A stretch of DNA of 64,000 bases from Terriglobia bacterium (GCA_020072965.1 JAIQFY010000015.1:52471-116470); one strand, 5' to 3'. Counted from the stretch's first letter, positions 37,507 to 46,916 are shown. The notes: generated by a model from the sequence alone, not told the origin. Numbers and translations: made by a program.

Positions 37507-38151
37507 CTAGCTCTTGAGTTGTTCTTTGATCAGGGCTTTCAACTGCGCGACTTCTTCCGGCTGCAGGTCAGGAATGTGCTGGAAAGGGTCGGAGGAAAAC
37601 TCACTCGCCACGCCCATCTCCTCCTCTGACGCGCCTTCTAAATTCACCGCGGCTTCGAAAAGATCACTCGCCTGCAAATTCTGACCCGTGAGGGCCTCCT
37701 CCGCGGCCTCCACCGGGACCCCCAAGTCTGATACGGAAATTGCCGTTTCAGGAGCCTCCCGTGCGACTTGCGTTGGCTCGGGCCGGGACATCTTATCATA
37801 TCGATATTTGAAGACCGAGACGATTGAAAACACCAGAACCGCGGTGGCCAGTACCCCGATCACGGCATAGCGGGGTAGAGCGAGGCGCCGCAGCAACCCA
37901 AGACCCGCCTGAACCGGGCCGGGCTCGGGGACAAAACGGAGCTTCCGGCTGAGATCGTGACGGAATTGCAGGGCTTTTGCATCGTCCAAGTCCGGCGCTG
38001 CGTCACTACTGACCAGCATCTGAAATACTTCGCGGAACGCCGCTAATTGCCCGGCGCATTCCGGACAGGTTCTCAGATGCATGCGCGAAGCCTCGTCCGC
38101 TCGTCCGCTCTCCACCCACTCGAGAAGTTGATCGCGATTGAGATGTTTCAT
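37507..38151 (-). CDS. zinc-finger anti-sigma factor
   Basis: The membrane protein of about 214 residues has an N-terminal zinc anti-sigma domain (H-x3-C-x2-C in MHLRTCPECAG). One membrane helix (about residues 95-117, YAVIGVLATAVLVFSIVSVF) and a C-terminal domain outside the cytoplasm follow. It should bind and hold the ECF sigma factor encoded just upstream, releasing it on an envelope signal. ATG 38151 has AGGA nine bases before it; ATG 38160 would add three residues. The periplasmic part is acidic and not recognised. Confidence 0.88.
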   Translation of the reverse strand: MKHLNRDQLLEWVESGRADEASRMHLRTCPECAGQLAAFREVFQMLVSSDAAPDLDDAKALQFRHDLSRKLRFVPEPGPVQAGLGLLRRLALPRYAVIGVLATAVLVFSIVSVFKYRYDKMSRPEPTQVAREAPETAISVSDLGVPVEAAEEALTGQNLQASDLFEAAVNLEGASEEEMGVASEFSSDPFQHIPDLQPEEVAQLKALIKEQLKS

Positions 38152-38162
38152 AGATATCATTC

Positions 38163-38810
38163 CTATTCTCTTCGATTCACCGGTTCCACTTTCATCACTT
38201 TTCGCAGGTTAGCGAGGCCGAAGAAGACGTTTGTCTTGGCCGTGGAAACGGTGCACTTCAATATCTTCGAAATCTCCTCGTAACTCAGCTGGTCATAAAC
38301 GCGCAGCTTCAGAGCAGCCTGCTGTCGGGGCGGGAGCTTGTCGAGCGAAACCCGCAGTGCCTGGAGCTGCTCATCTTGTTCGACCCTGTCTTGGATGTGC
38401 ACGGAAGGATCTTCTGCCGATTCGACTTCGACCTCTTCGCCGTGCGACCGCTGACGGTGAAGGTAGTTGATGCAGTTGTTAATCGCCACCCGGTAGAGCC
38501 ACGTTTTGAAGCTGGACCGGCGGTTAAAGGTCTGCAAGCCCTGGTAGGCTTTCAAAAAGGCATCCTGCGCCAGGTCGTAAGCCTCTTCGGGATTGTGAGA
38601 GTATCGAAAACACAGACGGTAGATGGGCCGCTGATACGCTCGAACGAGTTCGTCGAAAGCTTCCCGTTCACCCTTCAGGCACCGCTCCACCCGTTCGAGG
38701 TCTGTCATCGTCTGTGCGTTGAGACCCGCGTCCTTGGGTCCGGTCCGCAGAATGCTACTGACCATCACCTGCGAGCCAACCTGCGCCCATTCTAGCCTAA
38801 GGGTTTTCAT
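38163..38810 (-). CDS. ECF-type RNA polymerase sigma factor
   Basis: The 215-residue protein has sigma region 2 (FDELVRAYQRPIYRLCFRYS, EEAYDLAQDAFLKAYQGL, FKTWLYRVAINNCINYLHR) and region 4 (LPPRQQAALKLRVYDQLSYEEISKIL). The region 4 helix carries the CTVSTAKTNVFFGLANLRK recognition part. It has no extra domains. The first 35 residues lie outside region 2, and a start at ATG 38708 is possible. It is followed by its likely anti-sigma factor 11 bp downstream. Confidence 0.92.
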   Translation of the reverse strand: MKTLRLEWAQVGSQVMVSSILRTGPKDAGLNAQTMTDLERVERCLKGEREAFDELVRAYQRPIYRLCFRYSHNPEEAYDLAQDAFLKAYQGLQTFNRRSSFKTWLYRVAINNCINYLHRQRSHGEEVEVESAEDPSVHIQDRVEQDEQLQALRVSLDKLPPRQQAALKLRVYDQLSYEEISKILKCTVSTAKTNVFFGLANLRKVMKVEPVNRRE

Positions 38811-39000
38811 TTTTCATTTCAAAAGCGGGGCGCCGGACCCGCCCTGGCTCCTTCAACTCACATTCGGCCTGCCCCAAACAATCTCCGTTCGCCACCCCAT
38901 GGGATTCCCGGGTCCGGGCCAAAACCGGGCAAAATCCCGAAATGAAAGGCAAAGAGTTGCGCTCTCGCTCTTCCAAGCACCATGCCGGTTCCCGCGGAGC

Positions 39001-39588
39001 CTAGAGCGGGTCCGAGGGGTTATCCGGTTTGGGGGGGGCCGGCGGGCGCGGTGCCTGTGGGCCTTGCGGTCCAACTTCAGGACGTCCGGAACGTCGCATC
39101 ATTCCCATGCCCCGCTCCATCCGTTCCTCTCCGAATCGTCTCATCTGGGCCCGACCCCACTCATGCAATTTATTCAACTGGTCTGCGGTCAGCGTTTCTT
39201 TCACGGTCAGACGGGTCTGAATCTGATTCTTCAGCCGGGCCCCCTGCAATGCAGAAATCTCATTGATCTTCTGGTCGACCTGGGCGTGATCTACCTTGTC
39301 CGCATCCATCAGGCTGGCGAGCTCAAGACGCTTGATCTTCAAATCGGCCTTGTTTTTAATAGCAGTTGTGGAAGAATTCAGGAAAGCGGTCCTCAGCTTG
39401 GCATATTGTTCATCGGTGACCCCCAGCTTAGCGCGCAGGTTCTGATCCCGAAGCGCCCTGACCAGGCTCAAACGTTGATTGACCATGCGTCTGGCGTGAG
39501 GCGGCCCGGGTTCCGGTTGTGCCAATAGTGTCATCCCCATCCCGACCAGGAGAATCGCTCCCGAAAATATAACGATTAGACGTCTCAT
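39001..39588 (-). CDS. exported Spy/CpxP-like helical protein (second)
   Basis: The 195-residue protein has a signal peptide (about 1-23, cut near TLLAQ). A helical domain follows with two LT..Q-like elements: LGVTDEQYAKLRTAF and LTVKETLTADQLNKL. The tail is Met/Arg then Pro/Gly rich (RPPAPPKPDNP). The start ATG 39588 has AAGGAGGAG upstream. It lies 190 bp upstream of the sigma gene on the same strand, and may be a target or sensor of that sigma/anti-sigma system. Confidence 0.78.
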   Translation of the reverse strand: MRRLIVIFSGAILLVGMGMTLLAQPEPGPPHARRMVNQRLSLVRALRDQNLRAKLGVTDEQYAKLRTAFLNSSTTAIKNKADLKIKRLELASLMDADKVDHAQVDQKINEISALQGARLKNQIQTRLTVKETLTADQLNKLHEWGRAQMRRFGEERMERGMGMMRRSGRPEVGPQGPQAPRPPAPPKPDNPSDPL

Positions 39589-39862
39589 ATGGACTCCTCC
39601 TTGAATTGTCTCAATAAGATAGACAGGCCGGCTAACAGAAAGTTTAATCAAGGAGTTAGAAAAACTGCTTTCCATATTGCCGGGTTTGAAAGGGTGGGAT
39701 AGAATCGCTCGCTTGCGAATACTGAAACACCGGCTTCCCCCTCAAGAAAGGGGAGATGATGCCGACTCTTCACGCAAGATGAGTGTGTTGGTGAGGTCTC
39801 ATTCAGGCGGCAACGCTCCCATGGCGATCGATTTTCAGCTGGGATAAGGATAGACATTTTTT

Positions 39863-41617
39863 GTGGGCAAACTTGGAACAAGTCTTCGGCCTTTGAAGGC
39901 CTACATCCAACGATATCGCGGCCGGATCATTCTTGGATTCCTCTGCGTGATGGCCACGAATGCCGTGGCCATGGCATTTCCCTGGGTCCTGGGGGCCGCC
40001 ATCGATGATCTGGCGCAGGTGCTCACCCATGAAAAACTCATCCGGTACTCCCTGATCCTGATCGGGATCTCCCTGGTTCAAGCGATTTTCCGATTTGCCA
40101 TGCGGTGGATCCTCATCGGGGTTTCTCGCGATATCGAATTCGATCTGCGCAACGATCTGTTTTCCCGTCTGCTCCAGCTCTCAGTACGATACTACCATCA
40201 CAATCGCACCGGAGATTTGATGTCGAAAGCCACCAACGACATCGCTGCCGTGCGAATGCTGGTCGGTCCGGGCATCATGTACACCGCCAACACGGTTCTG
40301 GCGACGGTTCTGGCTCTAACGATCATGCTCAAAATTGATGCGCGCCTGACCCTCTTCGCTCTGATTCCCCTCCCGTTCGTGAGCGTCGCCATGCGTTACC
40401 TCGGTTCCAAGATCCACGACCGGTTTGAGAAGATCCAGGCCATGTTTTCCGACATTAGTGCGCGTATCCAGGAAAACCTCTCGGGGATTCGTGTGGTCAA
40501 ATCCTTTAATCAGGAGGAATCCGAAATCGAGACTTTCAAGCGGATGAATCAGGATTACATTGAGAAGAACTTGGGTTTGATCCGACTGTGGGGGACCTTC
40601 TATCCATCCTTGGAATTGCTCATCGGCCTCGCGTTTGTTGTAGTGCTGTGGTTTGGCGGGATGCAGGTTATATCGGGAAGAATAACGCTGGGTTCCTTCG
40701 TCAAGTTTAACACCTACCTGGGGATGCTGGTCTGGCCCATGATTGCCTTCGGCTGGGTGATCAACCTGGTGGAGCGCGGGGCGGCCTCGATGGGTCGAAT
40801 CAATGTGATTTTGGAAGCAAGGCCCGACATTGCAGACGGGCCCATGACCCGGAGTGACGCGCCCTCAATCATTGAAGGGGAGATCGAGTTTCGAAACCTT
40901 TCGTTTGGCTATAACGGGCATCCGGTTCTTCGGGAAATCAATCTGAAAATACACCGCGGACAGCGCGTGGCGATTGTGGGGCATACCGGGTCCGGTAAAT
41001 CGACTCTGGTCCATCTCATTCCACGGCTCTATGAGGCTCCCCCGGGCACGCTTCTCATCGATGGACGAGACATCCGCCAATACCCGCTTGCGGTATTGCG
41101 TTCCCAGATTGGATTTGTGCCGCAAGAGACGTTTCTATTTAGTGAAACGGTCGCCGAAAACATTGCGTTTGGGGTCTCCGGGGCCGACGATCAGTCCATT
41201 GTTCGCGCTGCGGAAGTCTCTCATCTCCTTCGTGATGTAGAGCAGTTTCCCAAGCAGTTTCAAGCGCTGGTGGGAGAACGCGGGATCACACTCTCGGGAG
41301 GGCAAAAACAGCGCTCAGCCATCTCCCGCGCCGTGATCCGCAACCCCAGGATCCTCATCCTCGATGATGCGCTCTCGAGTGTGGATACGGAGACGGAAGA
41401 GCGAATTCTGCGACAGCTCGATGAGGTTATGCAGAATCGCACCTCCATCATCATTTCACACCGGGTTTCCACCGTGAAGAACTCGAACAAGATCATTGTC
41501 CTCAACGAGGGTCGCATCGTGGAGGAGGGCACCCACGACGAACTGGTCGCCCACGAGGGATATTATGCGGAGTTGTATCAGAAACAATTGCTGGAAGAAG
41601 AGTTGGAACAAATTTGA
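39863..41617 (+). CDS. ABC exporter half-transporter with degenerate catalytic residue
   Basis: The 584-residue inner-membrane protein has six membrane helices (about 15-310) and a nucleotide-binding domain: Walker A GHTGSGKST, Q-loop FVPQETFLF, signature LSGGQKQR, Walker B ILILDDALSS and H-loop ISHRVS. The catalytic Glu after the Walker B Asp is Asp here (DD rather than DE). This is typical of one half of a heterodimeric exporter such as TM287/288. The partner is the next gene. The start is GTG at 39863. Substrate is unknown; lipid or drug export is usual. Confidence 0.93.
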   Translation: MGKLGTSLRPLKAYIQRYRGRIILGFLCVMATNAVAMAFPWVLGAAIDDLAQVLTHEKLIRYSLILIGISLVQAIFRFAMRWILIGVSRDIEFDLRNDLFSRLLQLSVRYYHHNRTGDLMSKATNDIAAVRMLVGPGIMYTANTVLATVLALTIMLKIDARLTLFALIPLPFVSVAMRYLGSKIHDRFEKIQAMFSDISARIQENLSGIRVVKSFNQEESEIETFKRMNQDYIEKNLGLIRLWGTFYPSLELLIGLAFVVVLWFGGMQVISGRITLGSFVKFNTYLGMLVWPMIAFGWVINLVERGAASMGRINVILEARPDIADGPMTRSDAPSIIEGEIEFRNLSFGYNGHPVLREINLKIHRGQRVAIVGHTGSGKSTLVHLIPRLYEAPPGTLLIDGRDIRQYPLAVLRSQIGFVPQETFLFSETVAENIAFGVSGADDQSIVRAAEVSHLLRDVEQFPKQFQALVGERGITLSGGQKQRSAISRAVIRNPRILILDDALSSVDTETEERILRQLDEVMQNRTSIIISHRVSTVKNSNKIIVLNEGRIVEEGTHDELVAHEGYYAELYQKQLLEEELEQI

Positions 41618-41621
41618 GGGA

Positions 41622-41833
41622 AGCTATCAGCCATCAGCGGTCAGCCGTCAGATCAAGGAGATCAGATTCCAGGGGTTTCATGGAAGCATATCCCAAATCT
41701 AACATCCGGTCGTTTTTAGAAATGGTAACAGTTCTAATCATGCGATATATGCCGATAGTTCCGCAGCTTTAAGGATGATAGCTGACCGCTGATAGCTGAT
41801 GGCTGATAGCTGTTAGCGGATCGCTGATTGCTC
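41622..41833. repeat. heptamer inverted-repeat element (NGCTGAY type), copy 4
   Basis: Arm 1 (41622-41651) reads CTATCAGCCATCAGCGGTCA and ends GCCGTCA. Arm 2 (41776-41833) is eight 7-nt units (AGCTGAC CGCTGAT, then AGCTGAT, GGCTGAT, AGCTGTT). The arms are reverse complements separated by about 124 nt. The element fills the gap between the two ABC half-transporter genes. Confidence 0.9.
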
Positions 41834-41841
41834 ATTTTCCA

Positions 41842-43644
41842 ATGGCCCAATTTCACGAAGAAGAGGCGCTCGGGAAAGCTTACGACCATCGTTTGATGGC
41901 GCGGCTGGTTCGATATGTCCGCCCCTACTGGCCCATGGCGGCCACTGCGCTGCTGTGCATCCTGGTATTCGCCATGTTGCAAGCGGTTCAGCCCTATCTG
42001 ACGAAGGTGGCCATCGACCGCTATATCGCCCGGCATGATTATGCCGGCCTGGGGAGGGTAGGCCTCCTCCTTATTGCAGTACTGGGGGTCTCATTTGCAT
42101 TGGAGTTCCTTCAGACCTTTCTAACCCAATGGATGGGGCAGCGGATCATGTACGACATGCGCGTGGAGATTTTTACTCATTTGCAGAGATTGCAGTTGAA
42201 ATTTTTTGACAGGAATCCGGTCGGGCGGCTTATGACGCGGGTCACGACCGATGTGGACGCGCTCAACGAGTTGTTTGCGGCGGGATTAGTCACCGTCTTC
42301 GGCGATCTCTTGACCCTGCTGGCCATCCTCTTGGTAATTTTGCGATTGAACTGGCGCCTGGCACTGGTGAGCTTTGCTGTGATTCCTTTCATCATCATCA
42401 CGACCGCCGTCTTCCGGCGCAAGGCACGCGACTCGTACCGCGACGTCCGGGCTGCCGTAGCGCGCATCAGCGCCTTCCTGCAGGAACACATTTCGGGAAT
42501 GAGCGTGATTCAACTGTTTAACCGCGAGGAGAAGAGCTTCCGGCAGTTCGAGGCCATCAATGAGCGCCATCGCAAAGCCAATTATGATTCCATTATGGCC
42601 TATGCGGTATTCTTTCCCATGGTGGAAATCCTGAGCGCCACGGCGATTGCCCTGATCCTGTGGTACGGGGGCCATGAGGTCTTGAAGTCGCAATTGACTT
42701 TGGGGACCCTGGTGGCGTTTATCCAGTATTCACAGCGCTTCTTCCGGCCCATCCAGGACCTCAGTGAGAAATACAATATTCTTCAATCGGCGATGGCGAG
42801 TTCCGAGCGTATCTTCAAATTGCTGGATACGCCTGTTACCATTACTTCGCCGATAACCCCGCACCCCTTTCAAGACGTCGGGGGCTCCATCGAATTTCGA
42901 AACGTCTGGTTCACTTACTCCGATGCGGCCAACCCGTCCGCGGAGGAATATGTGTTGAAGGATGTTTCCTTCAAGGTGGACCCGGGCAAGTCGGTGGCCA
43001 TTGTGGGACATACGGGGGCTGGAAAAACCACTTTGATCAGTCTGCTTCAACGGTTCTATGATGTGAACCGGGGCTCCATTCTGCTCGATGGAGTGGATCT
43101 CCGTGAACTCGACCTGGGGGAGTTGCGTCGCCACTATGGCGTGGTGTTGCAGGACGTTTTCATTTTCTCGGGGACCTTTGAGAGCAACATCCGGCTGGGG
43201 ACACCCTGGATTGACGAACAGCAAGTGCAGAATGCCGCGGTGGATGTTAACCTCTACGATTTCATCCGGGAGCTGCCCAACGGCCTGAAGGAGGAGGTTC
43301 GCGAGCGCGGAAGTACGCTCTCCGTGGGCCAGAAGCAGCTGATGGCTTTCGCGCGGGCCCTGGCGCATGATCCCCGGATTCTGATCCTCGATGAGGCGAC
43401 CTCGAGCGTTGATACGGAAACCGAGCTCAAGATTCGCGAGGCCCTGGCCCGCCTGATGAAGGGTCGGACCTCCATTGTCATTGCCCATCGACTTTCCACA
43501 ATCCAGAATGCCGACCAGATCATCGTGATGCATAAAGGACAGGTTCGAGAGATGGGGAATCATCAGGAGCTTCTGGCGAGGCGAGGCATCTATTACCGGC
43601 TTTATCAGCTCCAATACAAGGAACAAGAAACACGAGTAGCCTAG
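41842..43644 (+). CDS. ABC exporter half-transporter with consensus catalytic residue
   Basis: The 600-residue protein has six membrane helices and a nucleotide-binding domain with Walker A GHTGAGKTT, Q-loop VVLQDVFIF and Walker B ILILDEATSS with the normal Glu. The signature is LSVGQKQ instead of LSGGQ. In a heterodimer the degenerate site pairs the Walker motifs of the upstream gene with this altered signature, so the two genes fit a one-active-site exporter. It resembles the YheH/BmrD-like half. Helices: RPYWPMAATALLCILVFAML and onward. Confidence 0.93.
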   Translation: MAQFHEEEALGKAYDHRLMARLVRYVRPYWPMAATALLCILVFAMLQAVQPYLTKVAIDRYIARHDYAGLGRVGLLLIAVLGVSFALEFLQTFLTQWMGQRIMYDMRVEIFTHLQRLQLKFFDRNPVGRLMTRVTTDVDALNELFAAGLVTVFGDLLTLLAILLVILRLNWRLALVSFAVIPFIIITTAVFRRKARDSYRDVRAAVARISAFLQEHISGMSVIQLFNREEKSFRQFEAINERHRKANYDSIMAYAVFFPMVEILSATAIALILWYGGHEVLKSQLTLGTLVAFIQYSQRFFRPIQDLSEKYNILQSAMASSERIFKLLDTPVTITSPITPHPFQDVGGSIEFRNVWFTYSDAANPSAEEYVLKDVSFKVDPGKSVAIVGHTGAGKTTLISLLQRFYDVNRGSILLDGVDLRELDLGELRRHYGVVLQDVFIFSGTFESNIRLGTPWIDEQQVQNAAVDVNLYDFIRELPNGLKEEVRERGSTLSVGQKQLMAFARALAHDPRILILDEATSSVDTETELKIREALARLMKGRTSIVIAHRLSTIQNADQIIVMHKGQVREMGNHQELLARRGIYYRLYQLQYKEQETRVA

Positions 43645-43691
43645 AAACCCGGTCATCTAATCGGTCACTTCAACTTCCGAGGGGCCACTTC

Positions 43692-45779
43692 ATGGCAGAA
43701 TCTCCGAAAGTTCAGGATTTGTCCTCCCAATTCAAGCCCTACGTCAGCGCGGATGAATCGATGGCGGAGCTGTCCATTCGGGCCCTGTTGCTGGGGATCC
43801 TCATGGCGGTGTTTCTGGGCGCAGCCAACGCCTACCTGGGCATGAAAGCCGGACAGACCATCTCCGCGATTTTTCCGGCGGCCGTGATCGCCGCCGCGGC
43901 CTTTCGCCTCCCTTTCTTTCGCGGGACGATCCTGGAACAGAATATCGCGAGGACCGCCGCGGCGATGGGAGAGGCGCTAATCGCCGGAGCCATCTTCACC
44001 ATTCCCGCATTTCTCATTGTCCAGGTCAATGGCCAGCGGCTTTGGACGCGCTTTCGCTACTGGGATTCAACCCTCATCATGCTGGTCGGAGGGCTATTGG
44101 GAGTTTCGTTTATTATCTTGCTGCGCCGGACCCTGGTGGAGGATGTGTCACTGCCCTTTCCCGAAAGTGCGGCGTGCGTCGAGATTGTTAAAGCCGGCCA
44201 GAAGGCTGACAGCGGGGCCAAGCACGTTTTTTCAGCGCTGGGCCTCGGAGCGGCGATCGAGATACTAAAGAATTCTTCCGGCTTCACCTTGATCCGCGAT
44301 GTGACCTCGGGGTTCATTCAGTTGCCCAAATCAGTCGTGCATCATTTCAATATCGATAAGGTCCCAATCGGCGATGTGGCCCATCAAGGGGCCATTCCCT
44401 GGTCCTCTCCCGTTGCTTCGCCTGCGCTGATGGGAGTGGGATACATCATCGGGCCAAAGTGGGCAGCGGTGAACTTCTCTGGGGGTGTCATGGCGTGGCT
44501 TGTTTTGATCCCGTTTGTCCTCTTTGTGGACCCGGACCTGGCACGGCGACTTTCATTCCAGGGACAGCCGGTCGGCCTGGCGGATCAAGCCAACTCGGTG
44601 TGGTACAACATCGTCCGTCCCATCGCGGTCGGAGCGATGCTGGTGGGGTCGGTGAACACGTTATGGGGGATGCGTAATTCGCTGGCCAAAGGGTTGGTCC
44701 ATTCCTTCCGCAAACAACACAACACCTCCACCGATTCTGGGGCGTCCTCGTCGCGACTCGAACACGACCTTAACTTCCGTTGGGTCATCGCGGGCATCTT
44801 TCTCCTGCTTATCCCGATGGTCGCCTTTTACTACAGTTATATGCACACTCTTGGCGGAGCTGTTTTATCGGCCCTGGTCCTTGTTTTGACCGGATTCATT
44901 TTTACGGCAGTCGGAGGGTACCTGGTTGGCATCATTGGAGGTAGCAATCAACCGGTCTCGGGCTTGACCCTTTCGGCGTTGATCGTGGCCGCACTCATGA
45001 TGCTGGCCATCGGACAGCGGGGACCCGCAGGGGTTGCCGCGGTGCTCGCGGTTGCCGCGGTCGTGTGCTGTGCAGCCTCGGCAGGGGGATCCTTGATCCA
45101 GGATCTGCGCGTGGGTCATTTGCTGGGTGGAACGCCCTGGAAGATGCAGGTCGCAGAAATGATCAGCGTCACCGTCATCAGTTTTGTGATGGTATTTCCG
45201 ATGATCATCCTGCACGAAGGAAACATCGCCACCGGCGGCATTGGGATCGGTGATCAAAAGCTCCCCGCGCCCCAGGCCGGCTTGATGGCACAACTCGCCA
45301 AGGGCATTGTAGGCGGAGACATGCCGTGGGGATTGCTCATCATGGGAATGGCCTTTGCCCTCATGTTGATTTTGATTAAAGCGCCTTCCCCCATGCTTAT
45401 TGCGGTCGGGATGTACCTGCCCTTTGAAACTACCTTTGCCATTTTTGTGGGAGGAATCATTCGTTGGGCTGCCACAAGGATTGCCACGCAACGGTCGATG
45501 TCTGAAGACCGGCAGGCGGCATTAACCAACACAGGAACATTGCTCGCGTCAGGCTTCATTGCCGGCGAGGCGCTGATGGGCGTTGCGCTTTCCGGTCTGG
45601 TCCTCCTGAAACTTCCCTCAGTGACCAAAATGATAACCGGCCGCGATGAATTGGGATTGCTCCAGACGGCCGGCGGGTGGCTGTCGATCCTGGTTTTTGC
45701 GTGTGTGGCATATGTTCTAATCAAGATTCCAATCCACAGTGCTGAAAAAGGTGAAGGGGTGAGCGTGCGCTTGGAGTAA
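43692..45779 (+). CDS. OPT-family oligopeptide or metal-chelate transporter
   Basis: The 695-residue inner-membrane protein has about 15-16 helices with the OPT pattern: LLGILMAVFLGAANAYLGMKAGQTIS at the start, FPESAACVEIVKAGQ in the first half, and GGSLIQDLRVGHLLGGTPWKMQ in the second. Bacterial OPT proteins take up oligopeptides or metal-nicotianamine-type chelates. It begins 47 bp after the ABC exporter gene. Substrate is not deducible. Confidence 0.92.
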   Translation: MAESPKVQDLSSQFKPYVSADESMAELSIRALLLGILMAVFLGAANAYLGMKAGQTISAIFPAAVIAAAAFRLPFFRGTILEQNIARTAAAMGEALIAGAIFTIPAFLIVQVNGQRLWTRFRYWDSTLIMLVGGLLGVSFIILLRRTLVEDVSLPFPESAACVEIVKAGQKADSGAKHVFSALGLGAAIEILKNSSGFTLIRDVTSGFIQLPKSVVHHFNIDKVPIGDVAHQGAIPWSSPVASPALMGVGYIIGPKWAAVNFSGGVMAWLVLIPFVLFVDPDLARRLSFQGQPVGLADQANSVWYNIVRPIAVGAMLVGSVNTLWGMRNSLAKGLVHSFRKQHNTSTDSGASSSRLEHDLNFRWVIAGIFLLLIPMVAFYYSYMHTLGGAVLSALVLVLTGFIFTAVGGYLVGIIGGSNQPVSGLTLSALIVAALMMLAIGQRGPAGVAAVLAVAAVVCCAASAGGSLIQDLRVGHLLGGTPWKMQVAEMISVTVISFVMVFPMIILHEGNIATGGIGIGDQKLPAPQAGLMAQLAKGIVGGDMPWGLLIMGMAFALMLILIKAPSPMLIAVGMYLPFETTFAIFVGGIIRWAATRIATQRSMSEDRQAALTNTGTLLASGFIAGEALMGVALSGLVLLKLPSVTKMITGRDELGLLQTAGGWLSILVFACVAYVLIKIPIHSAEKGEGVSVRLE

Positions 45780-45951
45780 TTTGAGCCCATCCAAAGGATG
45801 CAGTTTCGACTTGGCGCCCCGGCATGAGAAAGGGGTTTTACGCGGAGCCACAAAGCTCGCAAAGATAGCTGCCCACTTGAAGAAAGTCACACCACAAAGA
45901 TCTGGAGTCTCCCCCCGCCCTGGCCGTGCGCCTTCTTCCAGCAAGACCTTG

Positions 45952-46659
45952 ATGACCCTGGACCGGGTCATTTCTCGACACGGCATTGCTTCGAGGACGG
46001 TGGCCGCAGAATGGATCCACGAAGGTCGTGTCCGGGTGAATTCCACAATTGAGCGTCACGAGGGGCGCTGGATTGATTTGAAACGAGACCACGTCGAAGT
46101 GGATGATCGAGAGGTTTCTTCTGTCAAGAAGGTCTATTTGATGTTGAATAAGCCAGCCAACGTGGTGACTTCTCACGGCGATCCGCAAGGTCGGAGGACG
46201 GTCTACGACTATCTGCAAGGACTCGCTGCCTGGGTGTTTCCCGTCGGTCGTCTCGACAAAGATACCTCCGGGTTGCTTCTGCTTACCAATGACACGGACT
46301 TTGGAAACCGGTTGACCGACCCTCGGTCAAAAGTTTCCAAGAGGTATTGGGCCAAGGTGAATGCTGTCATAGGAGATGAAGAACTGGACCGGCTTCGGAA
46401 GGGGATTGAAATTGAACCCGGATTGGTGACTCGGCCTTGTGTCATCAATCTGCTTCGGACGTCCGAAAAATATTCGTGGCTCGAAATTACGCTCACGGAG
46501 GGGAGGAATCGGCAAATCCGCCGGATGGTGGAAGCCCTGGGTCGCCAGATCATCAAACTGGTTCGTGTACAAATCGGGAGCCTCCGGCTGGGCGAGTTGG
46601 GCGTGGGGAAGTGGCGGGAGTTGACGCGAGTAGAAGTTCGGCAGTTGAGGAGTAAGTAG
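45952..46659 (+). CDS. pseudouridine synthase, RsuA/RluB family
   Basis: Makes pseudouridine in ribosomal RNA. From ATG 45952 the 235-residue product has an S4 RNA-binding domain (TLDRVISRHGIASRTVAAEWIHEGRVRVN) and the synthase domain with YLMLNKPANVVTSHGDPQGR. The catalytic Asp is in GRLDKDTSGLLLLTND, and TEGRNRQIRRM follows. The frame is open to 45781, but those 57 residues are not family-like. TTG 45949 could also serve. RluB, RluE, RluF and RsuA cannot be told apart by eye. Confidence 0.9.
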   Translation: MTLDRVISRHGIASRTVAAEWIHEGRVRVNSTIERHEGRWIDLKRDHVEVDDREVSSVKKVYLMLNKPANVVTSHGDPQGRRTVYDYLQGLAAWVFPVGRLDKDTSGLLLLTNDTDFGNRLTDPRSKVSKRYWAKVNAVIGDEELDRLRKGIEIEPGLVTRPCVINLLRTSEKYSWLEITLTEGRNRQIRRMVEALGRQIIKLVRVQIGSLRLGELGVGKWRELTRVEVRQLRSK

Positions 46660-46687
46660 GGGAATGATTGAGAGATCCTGAAAAGGG

Positions 46688-46915
46688 GTCAGGTGCCGGG
46701 TGTCAGGAAACCGAAGTCAGAGGTCGGTAATCAGATGTCAGATAAGATTTCGAATCGCTACGAACGTTCTTCCTTGTGGGGCCTCTTGATTTCAAGTGCA
46801 GACGTACGCATGTTTCTTTTCCGACTTCTGACTTCCGACTTCAGTCTTCTGCCCCCGACACCTGACACCCGACACCTCTCGGTCCCTAAACTTCTTGACC
46901 CCTGGCCCGCGCGGA
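46688..46915. repeat. heptamer inverted-repeat element (GACACCC/GACTTCC type)
   Basis: Arm 1 (46688-46745) reads in 7-nt units GGTGCCG, GGTGTCA, GGAAACC, GAAGTCA, GAGGTCG. Arm 2 (46821-46885) reads CCGACTT, CTGACTT, CCGACTT, then CGACACC, TGACACC, CGACACC. Arms are reverse complements. The outermost GGGGTCAGG also pairs with CTTGACCCC at 46894-46902. Two different words are joined in each arm in mirror order. Confidence 0.88.
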
Positions 46916-46916
46916 C

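Noticed and set aside
45840..45900. Possible further short repeat (CACAAAG, CGCAAAG, CACAAAG) before the pseudouridine synthase gene
   Set aside because: It resembles dispersed repeats seen in other genomes but here has too few units and no regular period or inverted arm.
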